Shown here one piece after another: positions 7,635-15,631 of a stretch of DNA of 64,000 bases. The position numbers and the translations under genes were made by a program. This DNA is from an uncultured Clostridia bacterium (GTDB lineage: Bacteria; Bacillota; Clostridia; Christensenellales; Borkfalkiaceae). The notes beneath the pieces are model-generated. The model was given only the letters and a program-made list of their open reading frames with translations. It was not told the DNA's origin and searched no databases. Positions within the stretch are counted from its first letter, which is position 1; every line of letters begins with the position of its first letter. The stretch is taken from positions 1-64,000 of the forward strand of contig CAKNLK010000010.1 of the NCBI GenBank assembly GCA_930989535.1, in the 5' to 3' direction.

Positions 7635-8354
7635 ATGTTTAAACGACTGCGTGCCGACATCGCCGCGGCGAAGCGCAACGACCCCGCCGCGCGCAATAAA
7701 TTCGAGATTTGGCTCACCTATTCGGGTGTGCATGCTCTTTCGTGGCATCGTTTTGCCAACCGGCTGTACCGCATGCACCTCAAACTTTTGGCGCGCATCG
7801 TCTCGCAGTTTGCCAAATTTCTGACGGGCATCGAAATCCACCCCGCCGCCAAAATCGAGGGCGGGGTATTCATCGACCACGGCACGGGCGTCGTCATCGG
7901 CGAAACGGCGGAGGTCAAATCGGGCGTCGTTATCTACCAGGGCGTGACGCTCGGCGGCACGGGCAAGGAAAAGGGCAAGCGCCACCCGACCATCGAAAAG
8001 GACGTCGTCATCAGTTCGGGCGCAAAGGTTCTGGGCGGCTTTACGGTAGGGGAAGGCGCCAAAATCGGCGCGGGCGCGGTCGTTTTAAAGGAAGTTCCGC
8101 CGCACGCCACGGTTGTGGGCGTACCCGGGCGCGTCGTGCGCATCAACGGCGAAAAACCTGACCTGCAGCAGGAAAAGATCGATCCGAACGCAGAGGAAAT
8201 CCACGCGCTCAAGTGCCGCGTACATAAGCTCGAGGCGGCGCTCGAAGCGCTCACCGGCAAAAAATTCGAGTGCACGCAGGAAGAGCTTTTCCCCGTCCCC
8301 GCGGACGAGGCGGCAGCCGAATCCGCCGCAGCCGAAGATACAGAAAAAGAGTAA
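7635..8354 (+). CDS. cysE: Serine O-acetyltransferase
   Basis: The 239-residue protein has the short CysE form. A helical N-terminus (HALSWHRFANRLYRM) precedes the left-handed hexapeptide beta-helix. The catalytic region is IDHGTGVVIGETAEV, followed by GVTLGGTGKEKGKRHPTI and VVGVPGRVV. It makes O-acetylserine for CysK at 4073. The C-terminal tail of about 50 residues is acidic and alanine-rich (EEIHALKCRVHKLEAALE then AAAESAAAED), longer than usual. A GAGGAG Shine-Dalgarno lies between the repeat hairpin and the ATG. Confidence 0.95.
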   Translation: MFKRLRADIAAAKRNDPAARNKFEIWLTYSGVHALSWHRFANRLYRMHLKLLARIVSQFAKFLTGIEIHPAAKIEGGVFIDHGTGVVIGETAEVKSGVVIYQGVTLGGTGKEKGKRHPTIEKDVVISSGAKVLGGFTVGEGAKIGAGAVVLKEVPPHATVVGVPGRVVRINGEKPDLQQEKIDPNAEEIHALKCRVHKLEAALEALTGKKFECTQEELFPVPADEAAAESAAAEDTEKE

Positions 8355-8404
8355 GCGTATAATAAAAATCGGTCAAAATCGTTTAATATATACAGAGGCA
8401 TGGT

Positions 8405-10234
8405 ATGATTACATCGAAAGAATTGCGAAACAAATGGTTATCCTTCTATGAGAGCAAAGGGCATGTGAATATCGGAGCGGTGTCGCTCATCGGCGACGGC
8501 ACCACGGGCGTCATGTTCAACGTGGCGGGCATGCAGCCGCTCATGCCCTATCTTTTGGGGCAGCCGCACCCCGCGGGCAAGCGCCTTTGCAACGTGCAGG
8601 GCTGCGTCCGCACCGTCGATATCGAGTCCGTCGGCGACGCCACGCACTTCACCTTTTTCGAAATGATGGGCAACTGGTCGCTGGGCGACTATTTCAAAAA
8701 GGAAAAGACGGCCTGGTCGTTCGAACTTCTCACCGAAGTATTCGGGTTGGACAAGGATAAAATCTGCTCCACCGTGTTCGCGGGCAACGAATCCGCCCCG
8801 CGCGACGACGAAACGGCGCAGCTTTTGCAAAACCTCGGCATCAAAAAGGAGCACATCTATTATTTGGACAAGTCCAACAACTGGTGGGAGCTGGAGGGCA
8901 CCGAAGGCACCCCCTGCGGGCCGGACAACGAGTGGTTCTACCCGCTCACCGACGAGGAATGCGGGCGCGAGCACTGCGACATTAACTGCCCCTGCGGCCG
9001 CTACGTCGAAATCGGCAACGATGTGTACATGCAGTACAAAAAGACGAAGGACGGCTACGTTCCGCTGGAAAACAAGAACGTGGACACCGGCTTCGGCCTC
9101 GACCGTATGCTCGCCTTTCTGAACGGGCTGACGGACGGATATAAAACCGATTTGTTCAGCGGCGCCGTCGCGTATCTGGAAAAGGTTTCGGGCAAAAAAT
9201 ACGACGACGGCGGCGAGGCGCAGAAGGCGATGCGCATCATCGCCGACCACACCCGCACCACCGTCATGCTCATCGGCGACGTGAACGGCATCCTGCCCTC
9301 GAACACGGGCGCGGGCTACATTCTGCGCAGGCTGATGCGCCGCGCCATCCGCTACTGCAAGGCGCTCGGCATCGACAGCCGCGAAATGCTCGGCGTGGCG
9401 AAGGTGTTCATCGAGGAGGTGTACAACGAGGCGTACCCGCTCCTGCCGCAGAAAGAGGAGTACATTCTGGAGGAAATCGGCCGCGAAATCGACCGCTTCG
9501 AATCCACCCTCGAAAAGGGCATGAAGGAGTTCGAAAAGACGCTCGCCGGCATCGAGCGCAAAAACGAGTTCATGGCAAAGCAGAACCCCGACTACGTCAA
9601 GGAGACGGCCATCGGCGGAAAGGCGGCGTTCAAATTGTTTGATACCTACGGTTTCCCGCTCGAGCTGACCGTCGAAATGGCTGCCGAGCGCGGCTACACG
9701 GTGGACGAGCAGGGGTTTGAGGAAGCGTTCAAGGAGCACCGCGAAAAGAGCCATGCCGCGGTCACGGCAGGCGAATTCAAGGGCGGCCTTGCCGATACGG
9801 GCGTGGCGACCACCCGCCTGCACACCGCCACCCACCTTCTGAACGCGGCGTTAAAGCAGGTTCTCTCGCCCGACGTCAACCAAAAGGGCAGCAACATCAC
9901 GCCCGAGCGCCTGCGGTTCGACTTCAACTTCTCCCGCCCGATGACGCAGGAGGAAATTGAGGCGGTCGAGGATCTCGTCAACGAAAAGATAAAGGAAAAT
10001 ATCCCCGTCGTGTTCGAGGAGATGCCGTACGATAAAGCGCGCGCCGAGGGCATCGTCGGCGTGTTCGACAGCAAGTACGGCGACGTAGTCAAAACGTACT
10101 CCATCGGCAATTTCTCGCGCGAAATGTGCGGCGGCCCGCACGCAAAATCGACGGGCGAGCTGGGGCACTTTAAAATCGTCAAGGAGCAGTCCTCCTCGTC
10201 GGGCGTAAGGCGCATCAAAGCTGTTTTGGAGTGA
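8405..10234 (+). CDS. alaS: Alanyl-tRNA synthetase, short form lacking the C-Ala domain
   Basis: The 609-residue protein carries the class II catalytic core (FNVAGMQPLMPYL, FFEMMGNWSLGDYFKKE, NVDTGFGLDRM). It also has the tRNA-recognition region and the editing/second-additional domain with zinc ligands HTATH and CGGPH. It ends right after the editing domain (SSSSGVRRIKAVLE). Most bacterial AlaRS run to about 870 residues with a DHHA1/C-Ala tail; that part is absent, and no frame downstream supplies it. It charges tRNA-Ala in the cytoplasm. Shortened AlaRS forms are known in some lineages, so this may be normal here. No T-box leader is visible upstream. Confidence 0.93.
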   Translation: MITSKELRNKWLSFYESKGHVNIGAVSLIGDGTTGVMFNVAGMQPLMPYLLGQPHPAGKRLCNVQGCVRTVDIESVGDATHFTFFEMMGNWSLGDYFKKEKTAWSFELLTEVFGLDKDKICSTVFAGNESAPRDDETAQLLQNLGIKKEHIYYLDKSNNWWELEGTEGTPCGPDNEWFYPLTDEECGREHCDINCPCGRYVEIGNDVYMQYKKTKDGYVPLENKNVDTGFGLDRMLAFLNGLTDGYKTDLFSGAVAYLEKVSGKKYDDGGEAQKAMRIIADHTRTTVMLIGDVNGILPSNTGAGYILRRLMRRAIRYCKALGIDSREMLGVAKVFIEEVYNEAYPLLPQKEEYILEEIGREIDRFESTLEKGMKEFEKTLAGIERKNEFMAKQNPDYVKETAIGGKAAFKLFDTYGFPLELTVEMAAERGYTVDEQGFEEAFKEHREKSHAAVTAGEFKGGLADTGVATTRLHTATHLLNAALKQVLSPDVNQKGSNITPERLRFDFNFSRPMTQEEIEAVEDLVNEKIKENIPVVFEEMPYDKARAEGIVGVFDSKYGDVVKTYSIGNFSREMCGGPHAKSTGELGHFKIVKEQSSSSGVRRIKAVLE

Positions 10235-10241
10235 GTGGCTA

Positions 10242-10417
10242 GCGAAAATCTCGGCAAGCTGTCGCCTGCAGTCTAACGCGGTCAATTTGCGAAGCAACCG
10301 CTTGCGGGCATTTATGCAAAATTGACAAAGAGAAAATCCCGCCGTTCGGCTACTGCCGAACGGCGGGATTTTCTCTCTTTCCGCGAAAGCCGCATGTATG
10401 CGGCAAATCGGGTGCGC
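10242..10417 (-). repeat. Degenerate structured repeat unit (reverse) after alaS
   Basis: The first part keeps the P5 phrase (GCGAAAATCTCGGCAAGCTG then CGCCTGCAG), though the stem no longer closes. The other end keeps the P2/P1 linker (GCCGCATGTATGCGGCAAAT then GGGTGCGCT). The middle is replaced by an unrelated strong hairpin (10329-10376). Confidence 0.6.
10329..10376 (+). terminator. Long perfect hairpin, probable terminator of alaS
   Basis: A 22-bp perfect stem around a TACT loop. The left arm spans 10329-10350 and the right arm 10355-10376, with core CCCGCCGTTCGGC/GCCGAACGGCGGG. The right arm and tail are T-rich (TTTTCTCTCTTT). Confidence 0.7.
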
Positions 10418-10439
10418 TATCTGAAAGGAGCTGATTCTA

Positions 10440-11354
10440 TTAAGATTCGCGCATATTATTATTTCGTTTTTTGAACAACGGCTTATCCTGTGAAGATAAG
10501 CACGCGCCAATCGCCATTAACCCCAAAGCGATAAAATAGGTGTAATGCGGTATTTCTCTGAATATCACGAGCGATAAAAGCGTTCCTATAAAAGGGGCTA
10601 TTGCATAATAAGCACTCGTACGCGCCGCGCCGAGTATTCTTTGTGCATATACATAGAAAAAAATACTTAACCCGTATGCGACGAACCCCACACCGAGAAC
10701 GGCGAAAACACTCCACAGAACTGTTATCCGCTCACCGATAATCAAACCGATAATAATTGAACCCAATCCGGAAAAAATGCCTTTTAATAAGACGATCTGC
10801 AACGGGTCTTTTGACGAGATTTTCCTCGTACAATTATTTTCAAAGCCCCAACATATGCAAGCGATTAAAATAAACAGAGAACCGAAAGAAAATTGCAAAC
10901 TCGTTATATCTTCAAAAGAAAGTAAGGCGCAAGACAGCGTAACAAATAAAATTCCGAGCCAAAGCCGCATACTGATTTTTTCTTTGAATACTGCCAACGC
11001 GATAATCGCTGTCGCAACGATTTCAAAGTTATTCAAGAGAGATGCGTTCGCCGCCGATGTGGATTTAAGTCCGAACAGCAGGCAGATCGGCGCGGCAATA
11101 TCCAGCAATACCATAGCGACGGTATATGGCAACTCTTTTTTGGTTAATTTCATTTCGACGTTTTCGGTCTTTTTTAGTTTGCGGATCAAAGCAATAACAC
11201 CCATGCCAATGCCTGCACCGATATATAAAAATCCGGCCATAAGAGTAGAGGGCATATAATCCAACAGAATTTTTGAAAAGGGAGAATTTATAGCATAAAA
11301 AGCGGCGGCAAGAATAGCTAAAAATATTCCCGTTTTTACTGACCTTGATTTCAT
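10440..11354 (-). CDS. EamA/DMT-family transporter
   Basis: The 304-residue protein has ten predicted membrane segments in two EamA halves (AAFYAINSPFSKILLDYMPS near the start; the second half opens with ACICWGFENNCTRKIS). It exports or imports a small metabolite; the substrate cannot be told. Its ATG overlaps the stop of the CsoR-type repressor by ATGA, so it is the second gene of a regulated operon and probably a metal- or stress-linked exporter (inference). Base composition is visibly more AT-rich than cysE/alaS, hinting at transfer. Confidence 0.88.
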   Translation of the reverse strand: MKSRSVKTGIFLAILAAAFYAINSPFSKILLDYMPSTLMAGFLYIGAGIGMGVIALIRKLKKTENVEMKLTKKELPYTVAMVLLDIAAPICLLFGLKSTSAANASLLNNFEIVATAIIALAVFKEKISMRLWLGILFVTLSCALLSFEDITSLQFSFGSLFILIACICWGFENNCTRKISSKDPLQIVLLKGIFSGLGSIIIGLIIGERITVLWSVFAVLGVGFVAYGLSIFFYVYAQRILGAARTSAYYAIAPFIGTLLSLVIFREIPHYTYFIALGLMAIGACLSSQDKPLFKKRNNNMRES

Positions 11355-11614
11355 AATAATTGATCGATTGCTGTTTTCAAATGCTTTATCGTTTCCTCAT
11401 CGTTTTCTTTTACGGCTTTTACAATACAGTGATCCATATGGTCTTTCAAAATCACTTTACTTGTATTCACGATTTCCGATTTAACGGCCGAAAGCTGAAT
11501 TAAAATTTCACTGCAATCCCTGCCGTCCTCAATCATCTTTTTAATTGCATTTAAGTGACCGCTTGCCCGTGCTATTCTATTCAGAACAGCTTTTGTGTGT
11601 TCATGTTGCTCCAT
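11351..11614 (-). CDS. csoR: CsoR/RcnR-family metal-sensing repressor
   Basis: The 87-residue, all-helical protein starts at the ATG 11614-11612 behind a GGAGG site; the longer frame upstream is not supported. The family's metal-site positions are filled Cys-His-Cys: Cys in GRDCSEIL, and His and Cys in DHMDHC. That is the CsoR-type Cu(I) pattern (family knowledge); RcnR would have His at the last position. The N-terminal MEQHEH adds extra histidines, so Ni/Co sensing is not excluded. The operator at 11627 lies just upstream. It is the first gene of an operon with the EamA transporter. Confidence 0.88.
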   Translation of the reverse strand: MEQHEHTKAVLNRIARASGHLNAIKKMIEDGRDCSEILIQLSAVKSEIVNTSKVILKDHMDHCIVKAVKENDEETIKHLKTAIDQLL

Positions 11615-11626
11615 AAAGCACCTCCG

Positions 11627-11647
11627 ATATCCCCCCATGGGGGATAT
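11627..11647 (-). promoter_or_regulatory. CsoR-type operator palindrome
   Basis: Perfect 9-bp inverted repeat ATATCCCCC / GGGGGATAT with a CAT spacer. It sits between the -10 box and the Shine-Dalgarno of csoR. CsoR-family operators are C/G-run palindromes with AT flanks, so autoregulation is expected. Confidence 0.8.
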
Positions 11648-11651
11648 AATT

Positions 11652-11680
11652 ATTATAATTTTTGCAGACAAATCTGTCAA
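11652..11680 (-). promoter_or_regulatory. Promoter of csoR-eamA
   Basis: Minus-strand TTGACA (11680-11675), 17-base spacer, TATAAT (11657-11652). The operator begins 4 nt past the -10 box. Confidence 0.85.
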
Positions 11681-11759
11681 TAGTTTAAGATGTGTAAAAA
11701 AGAGGAACTTGCGGAATTTCCGCAATCACTCTCTTTGTTTTTGCCGTATGCCGGTACGC

Positions 11760-11790
11760 AAAAAGTGCGCCCGTAGCGAGCGCACTTTTT
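11760..11790. terminator. Terminator hairpin between csoR and the 11.9-kb gene
   Basis: AAAAAGTGCGC pairs with GCGCACTTTTT, so it works in either direction. On the minus strand it ends the 11862-12302 gene; csoR is transcribed away from it. Confidence 0.7.
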
Positions 11791-11857
11791 CGTTGGGATT
11801 GTCCTCAAAATCATGTTTGTTTTAACGGTATAAAACAATTTGCGGGAATTTCGTGAA
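11791..11857 (+). repeat. Decayed copy of the structured repeat (P4 tail and P5)
   Basis: CGTTGGGATTGTCCTCAAAATCA matches the P4-P5 junction of intact copies (for example GGTTGTCCTCAAAATCACG at 20398). A broken stem TTTGTTTTAA / TAAAACAA follows and the segment closes with CGTGA. Confidence 0.45.
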
Positions 11858-11861
11858 TTTT

Positions 11862-12302
11862 TTACAGATAGTTCCGCAGCACGTTCTCGTAATTTTCTTC
11901 CAGATGCAGCAGCTCCTCGGCGATGGAAAGCACCTCCTTGTCCGTGCAGTCCTTGCAGTCGCCGATGGAGCGGGTGAGGGCGGTAATGCCCATCACGGTG
12001 CCCTGCGTCATCATCTCCGCGATGTGCGCGCGCGAATCGTCCTTCATCGTGTTCATCTTGATTGATCCCCACATCATCGCCTTTTTCACGGGGTTGGGCT
12101 CCTTCAACTCGATTCCCTTGTCCCGCGCGCAGATGGCCGCCTTGCCCGAAATGCGCTCGTATCCGTCGTGCATCTTTTTTAATTCCTCGCGCAGCGCCTC
12201 GTCCTCCGTTTCGGGGAGAATGTCCGAAATGGAATTGAGCGCATAGTGCGTGTTCCGATATATTTCCGCGAGCAGTTCGCTCTCCCGTTTGATGTCCGCC
12301 AT
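11862..12302 (-). CDS. Hypothetical helical protein, possibly ferritin-like
   Basis: The 146-residue soluble protein is predicted almost wholly helical, with regularly placed Glu and His (SELLAEIYRNTHYALNSISD; LSIAEELLHLEENYENVLRN). This recalls four-helix ferritin-like or DUF2383/DUF3231-type bundles. The metal ligands cannot be assigned with confidence. CKDC near residue 115 is a possible metal or redox pair. The AGG-type Shine-Dalgarno and the bidirectional terminator at 11760 support a single-gene unit. No function assigned. Confidence 0.65.
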   Translation of the reverse strand: MADIKRESELLAEIYRNTHYALNSISDILPETEDEALREELKKMHDGYERISGKAAICARDKGIELKEPNPVKKAMMWGSIKMNTMKDDSRAHIAEMMTQGTVMGITALTRSIGDCKDCTDKEVLSIAEELLHLEENYENVLRNYL

Positions 12303-12408
12303 AATTGACCTCCGTGCATTGTTGTACTGTCAGTATGCGCGGGGCGGGTACGTTTTATGCGCGTGGGAAATTCCCTCCCGCAAAATATCCGCATGGCTTT
12401 AAAATCGC

Positions 12409-12437
12409 TTGACAATTTTGCGGGGGTATGGTAACAT
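12409..12437 (+). promoter_or_regulatory. Promoter of rplU-rpmA
   Basis: TTGACA (12409-12414), 17-base spacer, TAACAT (12432-12437). Confidence 0.75.
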
Positions 12438-12439
12438 AC

Positions 12440-12529
12440 TTTTCGAGCCGCTCGTAGCGGGCTTTTTAAGCGCGCAGTTTTTGCGCCGCCTTGGCACACG
12501 GCGAGACTGGTTAGAGGAGGTAAAGTATT
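12440..12529 (+). promoter_or_regulatory. Candidate L21 leader RNA
   Basis: The roughly 90-nt leader has a first hairpin (GAGCCGCTCGTAGCGGGCTT) and then CCGCCTTGGCACACGGCGAGA before the Shine-Dalgarno. This arrangement resembles the autoregulatory L21 leader of Firmicutes. A covariance-model search would settle it. Confidence 0.5.
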
Positions 12530-12835
12530 TTGTACGCAATCATCGAGAACGGGAACAAACAGTATAAAGTTTCCGAGGGAGACGTCGTTCGGGTCGAAAA
12601 GCTGAAAGCGGAAGTGGGCGACGCGGTCGAGTTCAAGGTCGTCATGGTATCCGACGAAAACGGTGTCAAGACGGGCGCGGACGTAGCGAACGCGAAGGTC
12701 AGCGCGAAGGTCGAAGCGCAGGACAAGTTCAAAAAGATCATCGTTTTCAAGTACAAGGCAAAGAAGAACGAGCGCAAAAAGCAGGGCCACAGGCAGCCCT
12801 TCACCGCAGTCAAGATTGAAAAAATCTCGCTGTAA
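12530..12835 (+). CDS. rplU: Large-subunit ribosomal protein bL21 (TTG start)
   Basis: The 101-residue protein begins YAIIENGNKQYKV after the initiator and ends with the family's basic tail (KKQGHRQPFTAVKIEKI). The initiation codon is TTG at 12530, the only one placed correctly after GAGGAGG (9-nt gap). It is assembled into the 50S subunit near 23S domain I. rpmA follows 23 nt later. In most Firmicutes a small protease gene (prp/ysxB) lies between the two; here the gap is too short for it. Confidence 0.97.
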   Translation: MYAIIENGNKQYKVSEGDVVRVEKLKAEVGDAVEFKVVMVSDENGVKTGADVANAKVSAKVEAQDKFKKIIVFKYKAKKNERKKQGHRQPFTAVKIEKISL

Positions 12836-12858
12836 CACAGAACAAGGAGGATAAATAA

Positions 12859-13137
12859 ATGATTTTCATCAATTTATTTGCTCATAAAAAGGGAACGGGC
12901 TCCTCGCACAACGGCCGCGACAGCGAGGCAAAGCGCCTCGGCGTAAAGCGTGCAGACGGGCAGGAAGTGCTCGCCGGCAACATTCTGGTTCGCCAGAGGG
13001 GCACCAAGTTCCACGCCGGCAACAACGTCGGCATCGGCAAGGACGACACGCTGTTCGCCCTGGTCGACGGCGTGGTCAAGTTCGAGCGTTTGGGCAAAGA
13101 CAGGAAGCAGGTCAGCGTCTACGCGAAGGCCGAGTAA
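12859..13137 (+). CDS. rpmA: Large-subunit ribosomal protein bL27 with Prp-type N-terminal extension
   Basis: The 92-residue protein carries the conserved [20 protein letters not shown]. Before it is the extension MIFINLF, which fits the Firmicute rule that L27 is made with a short leader ending in Phe and is cut just before AHKK by the cysteine protease Prp. L27's freed N-terminus reaches the peptidyl-transferase centre. The prp gene is missing from its usual place between rplU and rpmA. A GC-rich terminator follows at 13154. Confidence 0.97.
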   Translation: MIFINLFAHKKGTGSSHNGRDSEAKRLGVKRADGQEVLAGNILVRQRGTKFHAGNNVGIGKDDTLFALVDGVVKFERLGKDRKQVSVYAKAE

Positions 13138-13153
13138 TTTAAAAGCAAATACG

Positions 13154-13187
13154 AGCGCCCCGGAGCATCCGCTCCGGGGCGCTTTTT
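13154..13187 (+). terminator. Terminator after rpmA
   Basis: GCGCCCCGGAGC pairs with GCTCCGGGGCGC around ATCC, followed by five T. Confidence 0.92.
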
Positions 13188-13315
13188 GCATGCGCCGAAT
13201 ACGGGGCGCGCGAAAGAAGCTGCACCCGCATAAAAAATGTTTGGCTTCCATACTCGGATTTTCAAACTCTTACGCAAAATCTTGCTGAAACAGCCCATTT
13301 ATTTTTCAACATGTG

Positions 13316-13344
13316 TTGACATTTATGAAAGACTTTGCTATAAT
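13316..13344 (+). promoter_or_regulatory. Promoter of the surface-protein gene
   Basis: TTGACA (13316-13321), 17-base spacer, TATAAT (13339-13344): a consensus promoter 290 nt ahead of the start codon. Confidence 0.85.
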
Positions 13345-13349
13345 TAAAC

Positions 13350-13633
13350 TGAATTTTTTCGTTAAAAAATATTTCATATTTGCAAGGAAACATACCCAAA
13401 GGAGCGCTCCTTTTCTTTACGGCTCATGCCGTAAAGAAGTCCATTGGCAGGCTTGCGGTATGTCGGCACAGATTTTAAGCAACGGTAATAACCTTTTACG
13501 GCTGTTATAGAGTAAAGCGAGGGGAGGTGAATAGCCAAACGAAAAAATAAGGGTGACAGGAGAAAAAAGGCAAATGGGCGGTGCAGGCCGCAAGTGAGAT
13601 TGGTTAATAACAAAGTTTAATAAGGAGAAGGAA
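13350..13633 (+). promoter_or_regulatory. Long, probably structured 5' leader
   Basis: About 280 nt lie between promoter and ATG with no ORF. Visible pairing includes GGAGCGCTCC and the hairpin TTTACGGC-TCAT-GCCGTAAA (13420-13439). Purine-rich single-strand-like stretches follow (GAGGGGAGGTGAATAGCC). I cannot match it to a named riboswitch class. Confidence 0.4.
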
Positions 13634-15631
13634 ATGAAAAAGAAAATTTTATTGACTTCGATTTTGTCGGTAGTGATGTGCTTGAGCCTCATCGTGGGCG
13701 CGACGCTGGCGTTGTTCGGCAGCGAATCGAAAAAGAACATCGCGGTGACGAGCGGTAAAGTCGAGGTCGAGGCGAATATCGTCGGCATCACGACCTATTC
13801 CAAGGGCGTCGCGACGGCCGGTTTAGAGGGCGGAGAAAACGGCGTCTTTGAAAACGGCGGCACGGCGGAAGTAGTGGGCGACACAATCGATATTGAAGGA
13901 ATGTCGCCGGGCGACAAGGTCGTGGCGGAAATACAAATCAACAACACCTCGAATATCGAATACGTACAGCGTTTCGGCATGAAAGGCGAGGGAGACAGCG
14001 CGCTGTTGAAGCAGATGCTCGTGGGCGTGAGCAAAGCGGATACAGACGCAAATTACACCTACTACAACAGCTTTGTGAGCGCGTGGTCGAACGAAAGCGC
14101 GGCAACGCAGACGCGGTACATAAGCATCGAATTGCCCGAATACGTGGGCAGTTCGGCGCAGGGAAAAGACTGCGAGTATACGCTGTCGGTAGAGGCGGTG
14201 CAGGGCAATGCGGACGTCAGCGGCGACGCTGCGGAAGAGAGCCGCATATACCTGGTGGAGGATCAGCAGTCGCTCACGGAAACGCTGAAAACGATGGGGA
14301 ACGGCGAAACGGTCGTGCTGTGGGGCGGCGAAGAGAAATGGACGACGGCGGATATATCGTTTGAAGACGAAAAGAGCATCACCGTATGCGGATACAACGT
14401 TGGCACGCTGACCATAAACGCGCCGCTCGGGAGCATCGAGTATTACATTGCGCACACGGGCAGTATTGAACGCGCCGTCGTGGCGGGCGAATCGCTGCAC
14501 ATTTACGGCGAAGTGGGCGAGCTCACGCTCAACAGCGGCCGCACGGTCGTAGAATCGGGCGCAAGCGTGGACGCGGTCGATGTCGTGCCTACGGAATCCG
14601 AAGCCAAGGTCGAAATCAGACAGAACGCAGAGGTTCAGTCGGTTACATCGCGGCCCGCGCAGGATGCGACCGCAATCATCGTAATCGATAAAGATACCGT
14701 TCTCCCCGTATTGGTTGCGGAAGGCGAGGGCGAGACCAAGCTGGACAGCAGCGGTACCGTGGAAGATACGCAGGGCGGCGGCACTTTGATTGAGGGAGCC
14801 GTTTCCTTCGAGAGCTTCGTTGCCAAGTTGGCAGAGGGCGGAAACATTTCTCTCGCGGCGGATATCGGCGTCTATGCCGACCCTTCCCTCAGCGATGAAG
14901 AAGTGCTTGTTCCGCTGCTCACCATCGACAGGGATACAACGCTCGATTTAAACGGCTATAAAATTTATGTCGAGTACGATGCTGAAGGCAGTTATATCTA
15001 TACCCCCGCAATTTTATCAATCGACGGTGCGAATGTCGTGATTGAGGGCAACGGCACAATCGATGCGGAGGCGGGAGACAATAACAGCTACGGTATAAGT
15101 CTTGTCAACGGAGCCTCGCTCACCGTCAACGATGGTACCTATTACGGTGCACCGACGGCGATTCAGGTGTCGAGCGGCGAGCTGACCGTCAACGGCGGAT
15201 TCTTCGACCTCGCCGAAACGTGCAAAGCCGCTGTGCCGGAATATGCAAAATATGTAATCAACTGCATCGACTCCAGTTTTAAAAACGGCACGGCGAAGAT
15301 TTTTGTCAAAGGCGGCACGTTTGTCAATTTTGACCCGTCGGATAATCCCGAGGGCGCCGGTACGACCTATCTTGCCGACGGATATGAAGCGATTTCCGCG
15401 CAGGCAGGGGACGAAACGCACTACACCGTGCAGCCCCTGTGGGACGGCACGGCGGTCGATACCTCCTGGTACAACGAAGAGGATACGGAGTTTGCCTTAA
15501 ATACGCCCATGCAGTTGGCGGGGCTTGCGAGCCTTGTCAACGGCGGCAACGATTTTGCGGGCAAAACGGTAACGCTCGGCGCGGATATCAACCTCAACAA
15601 TCAAGAATGGACGCCGATTGGTAACGGATAA
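13634..15631 (+). CDS. Secreted surface protein with SipW/TasA-type signal and beta-helix repeats (5' part of a disrupted gene)
   Basis: The 665-residue frame opens with a signal peptide of the SipW-dependent kind (KKKILLTSILSVVMCLSLIV, then GATLALFGSESKKNIAVTSG), as in TasA/camelysin-like proteins. An N-terminal beta domain is followed by parallel beta-helix segments (LTIDRDTTLDLNGYKI, GASLTVNDGTYYG, GELTVNGGFFD). It stops abruptly at NQEWTPIGNG. In GLUG-motif proteins that phrase normally leads into FxGTFDGxGHTI, so the following module is missing and the frame is lost. The next frame (15618) carries on with GLUG repeats. A deletion or frameshift, or an assembly collapse in repeats, is the likely cause. 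Confidence 0.8.
   Translation: MKKKILLTSILSVVMCLSLIVGATLALFGSESKKNIAVTSGKVEVEANIVGITTYSKGVATAGLEGGENGVFENGGTAEVVGDTIDIEGMSPGDKVVAEIQINNTSNIEYVQRFGMKGEGDSALLKQMLVGVSKADTDANYTYYNSFVSAWSNESAATQTRYISIELPEYVGSSAQGKDCEYTLSVEAVQGNADVSGDAAEESRIYLVEDQQSLTETLKTMGNGETVVLWGGEEKWTTADISFEDEKSITVCGYNVGTLTINAPLGSIEYYIAHTGSIERAVVAGESLHIYGEVGELTLNSGRTVVESGASVDAVDVVPTESEAKVEIRQNAEVQSVTSRPAQDATAIIVIDKDTVLPVLVAEGEGETKLDSSGTVEDTQGGGTLIEGAVSFESFVAKLAEGGNISLAADIGVYADPSLSDEEVLVPLLTIDRDTTLDLNGYKIYVEYDAEGSYIYTPAILSIDGANVVIEGNGTIDAEAGDNNSYGISLVNGASLTVNDGTYYGAPTAIQVSSGELTVNGGFFDLAETCKAAVPEYAKYVINCIDSSFKNGTAKIFVKGGTFVNFDPSDNPEGAGTTYLADGYEAISAQAGDETHYTVQPLWDGTAVDTSWYNEEDTEFALNTPMQLAGLASLVNGGNDFAGKTVTLGADINLNNQEWTPIGNG

Noticed and set aside
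8355-8404. T-box leader before alaS (and before asnS)
   Set aside because: The leaders are too short and lack the T-box sequence and specifier hairpin.
8438-9835. Minus-strand ORF of 465 codons
   Set aside because: Antisense shadow of alaS.
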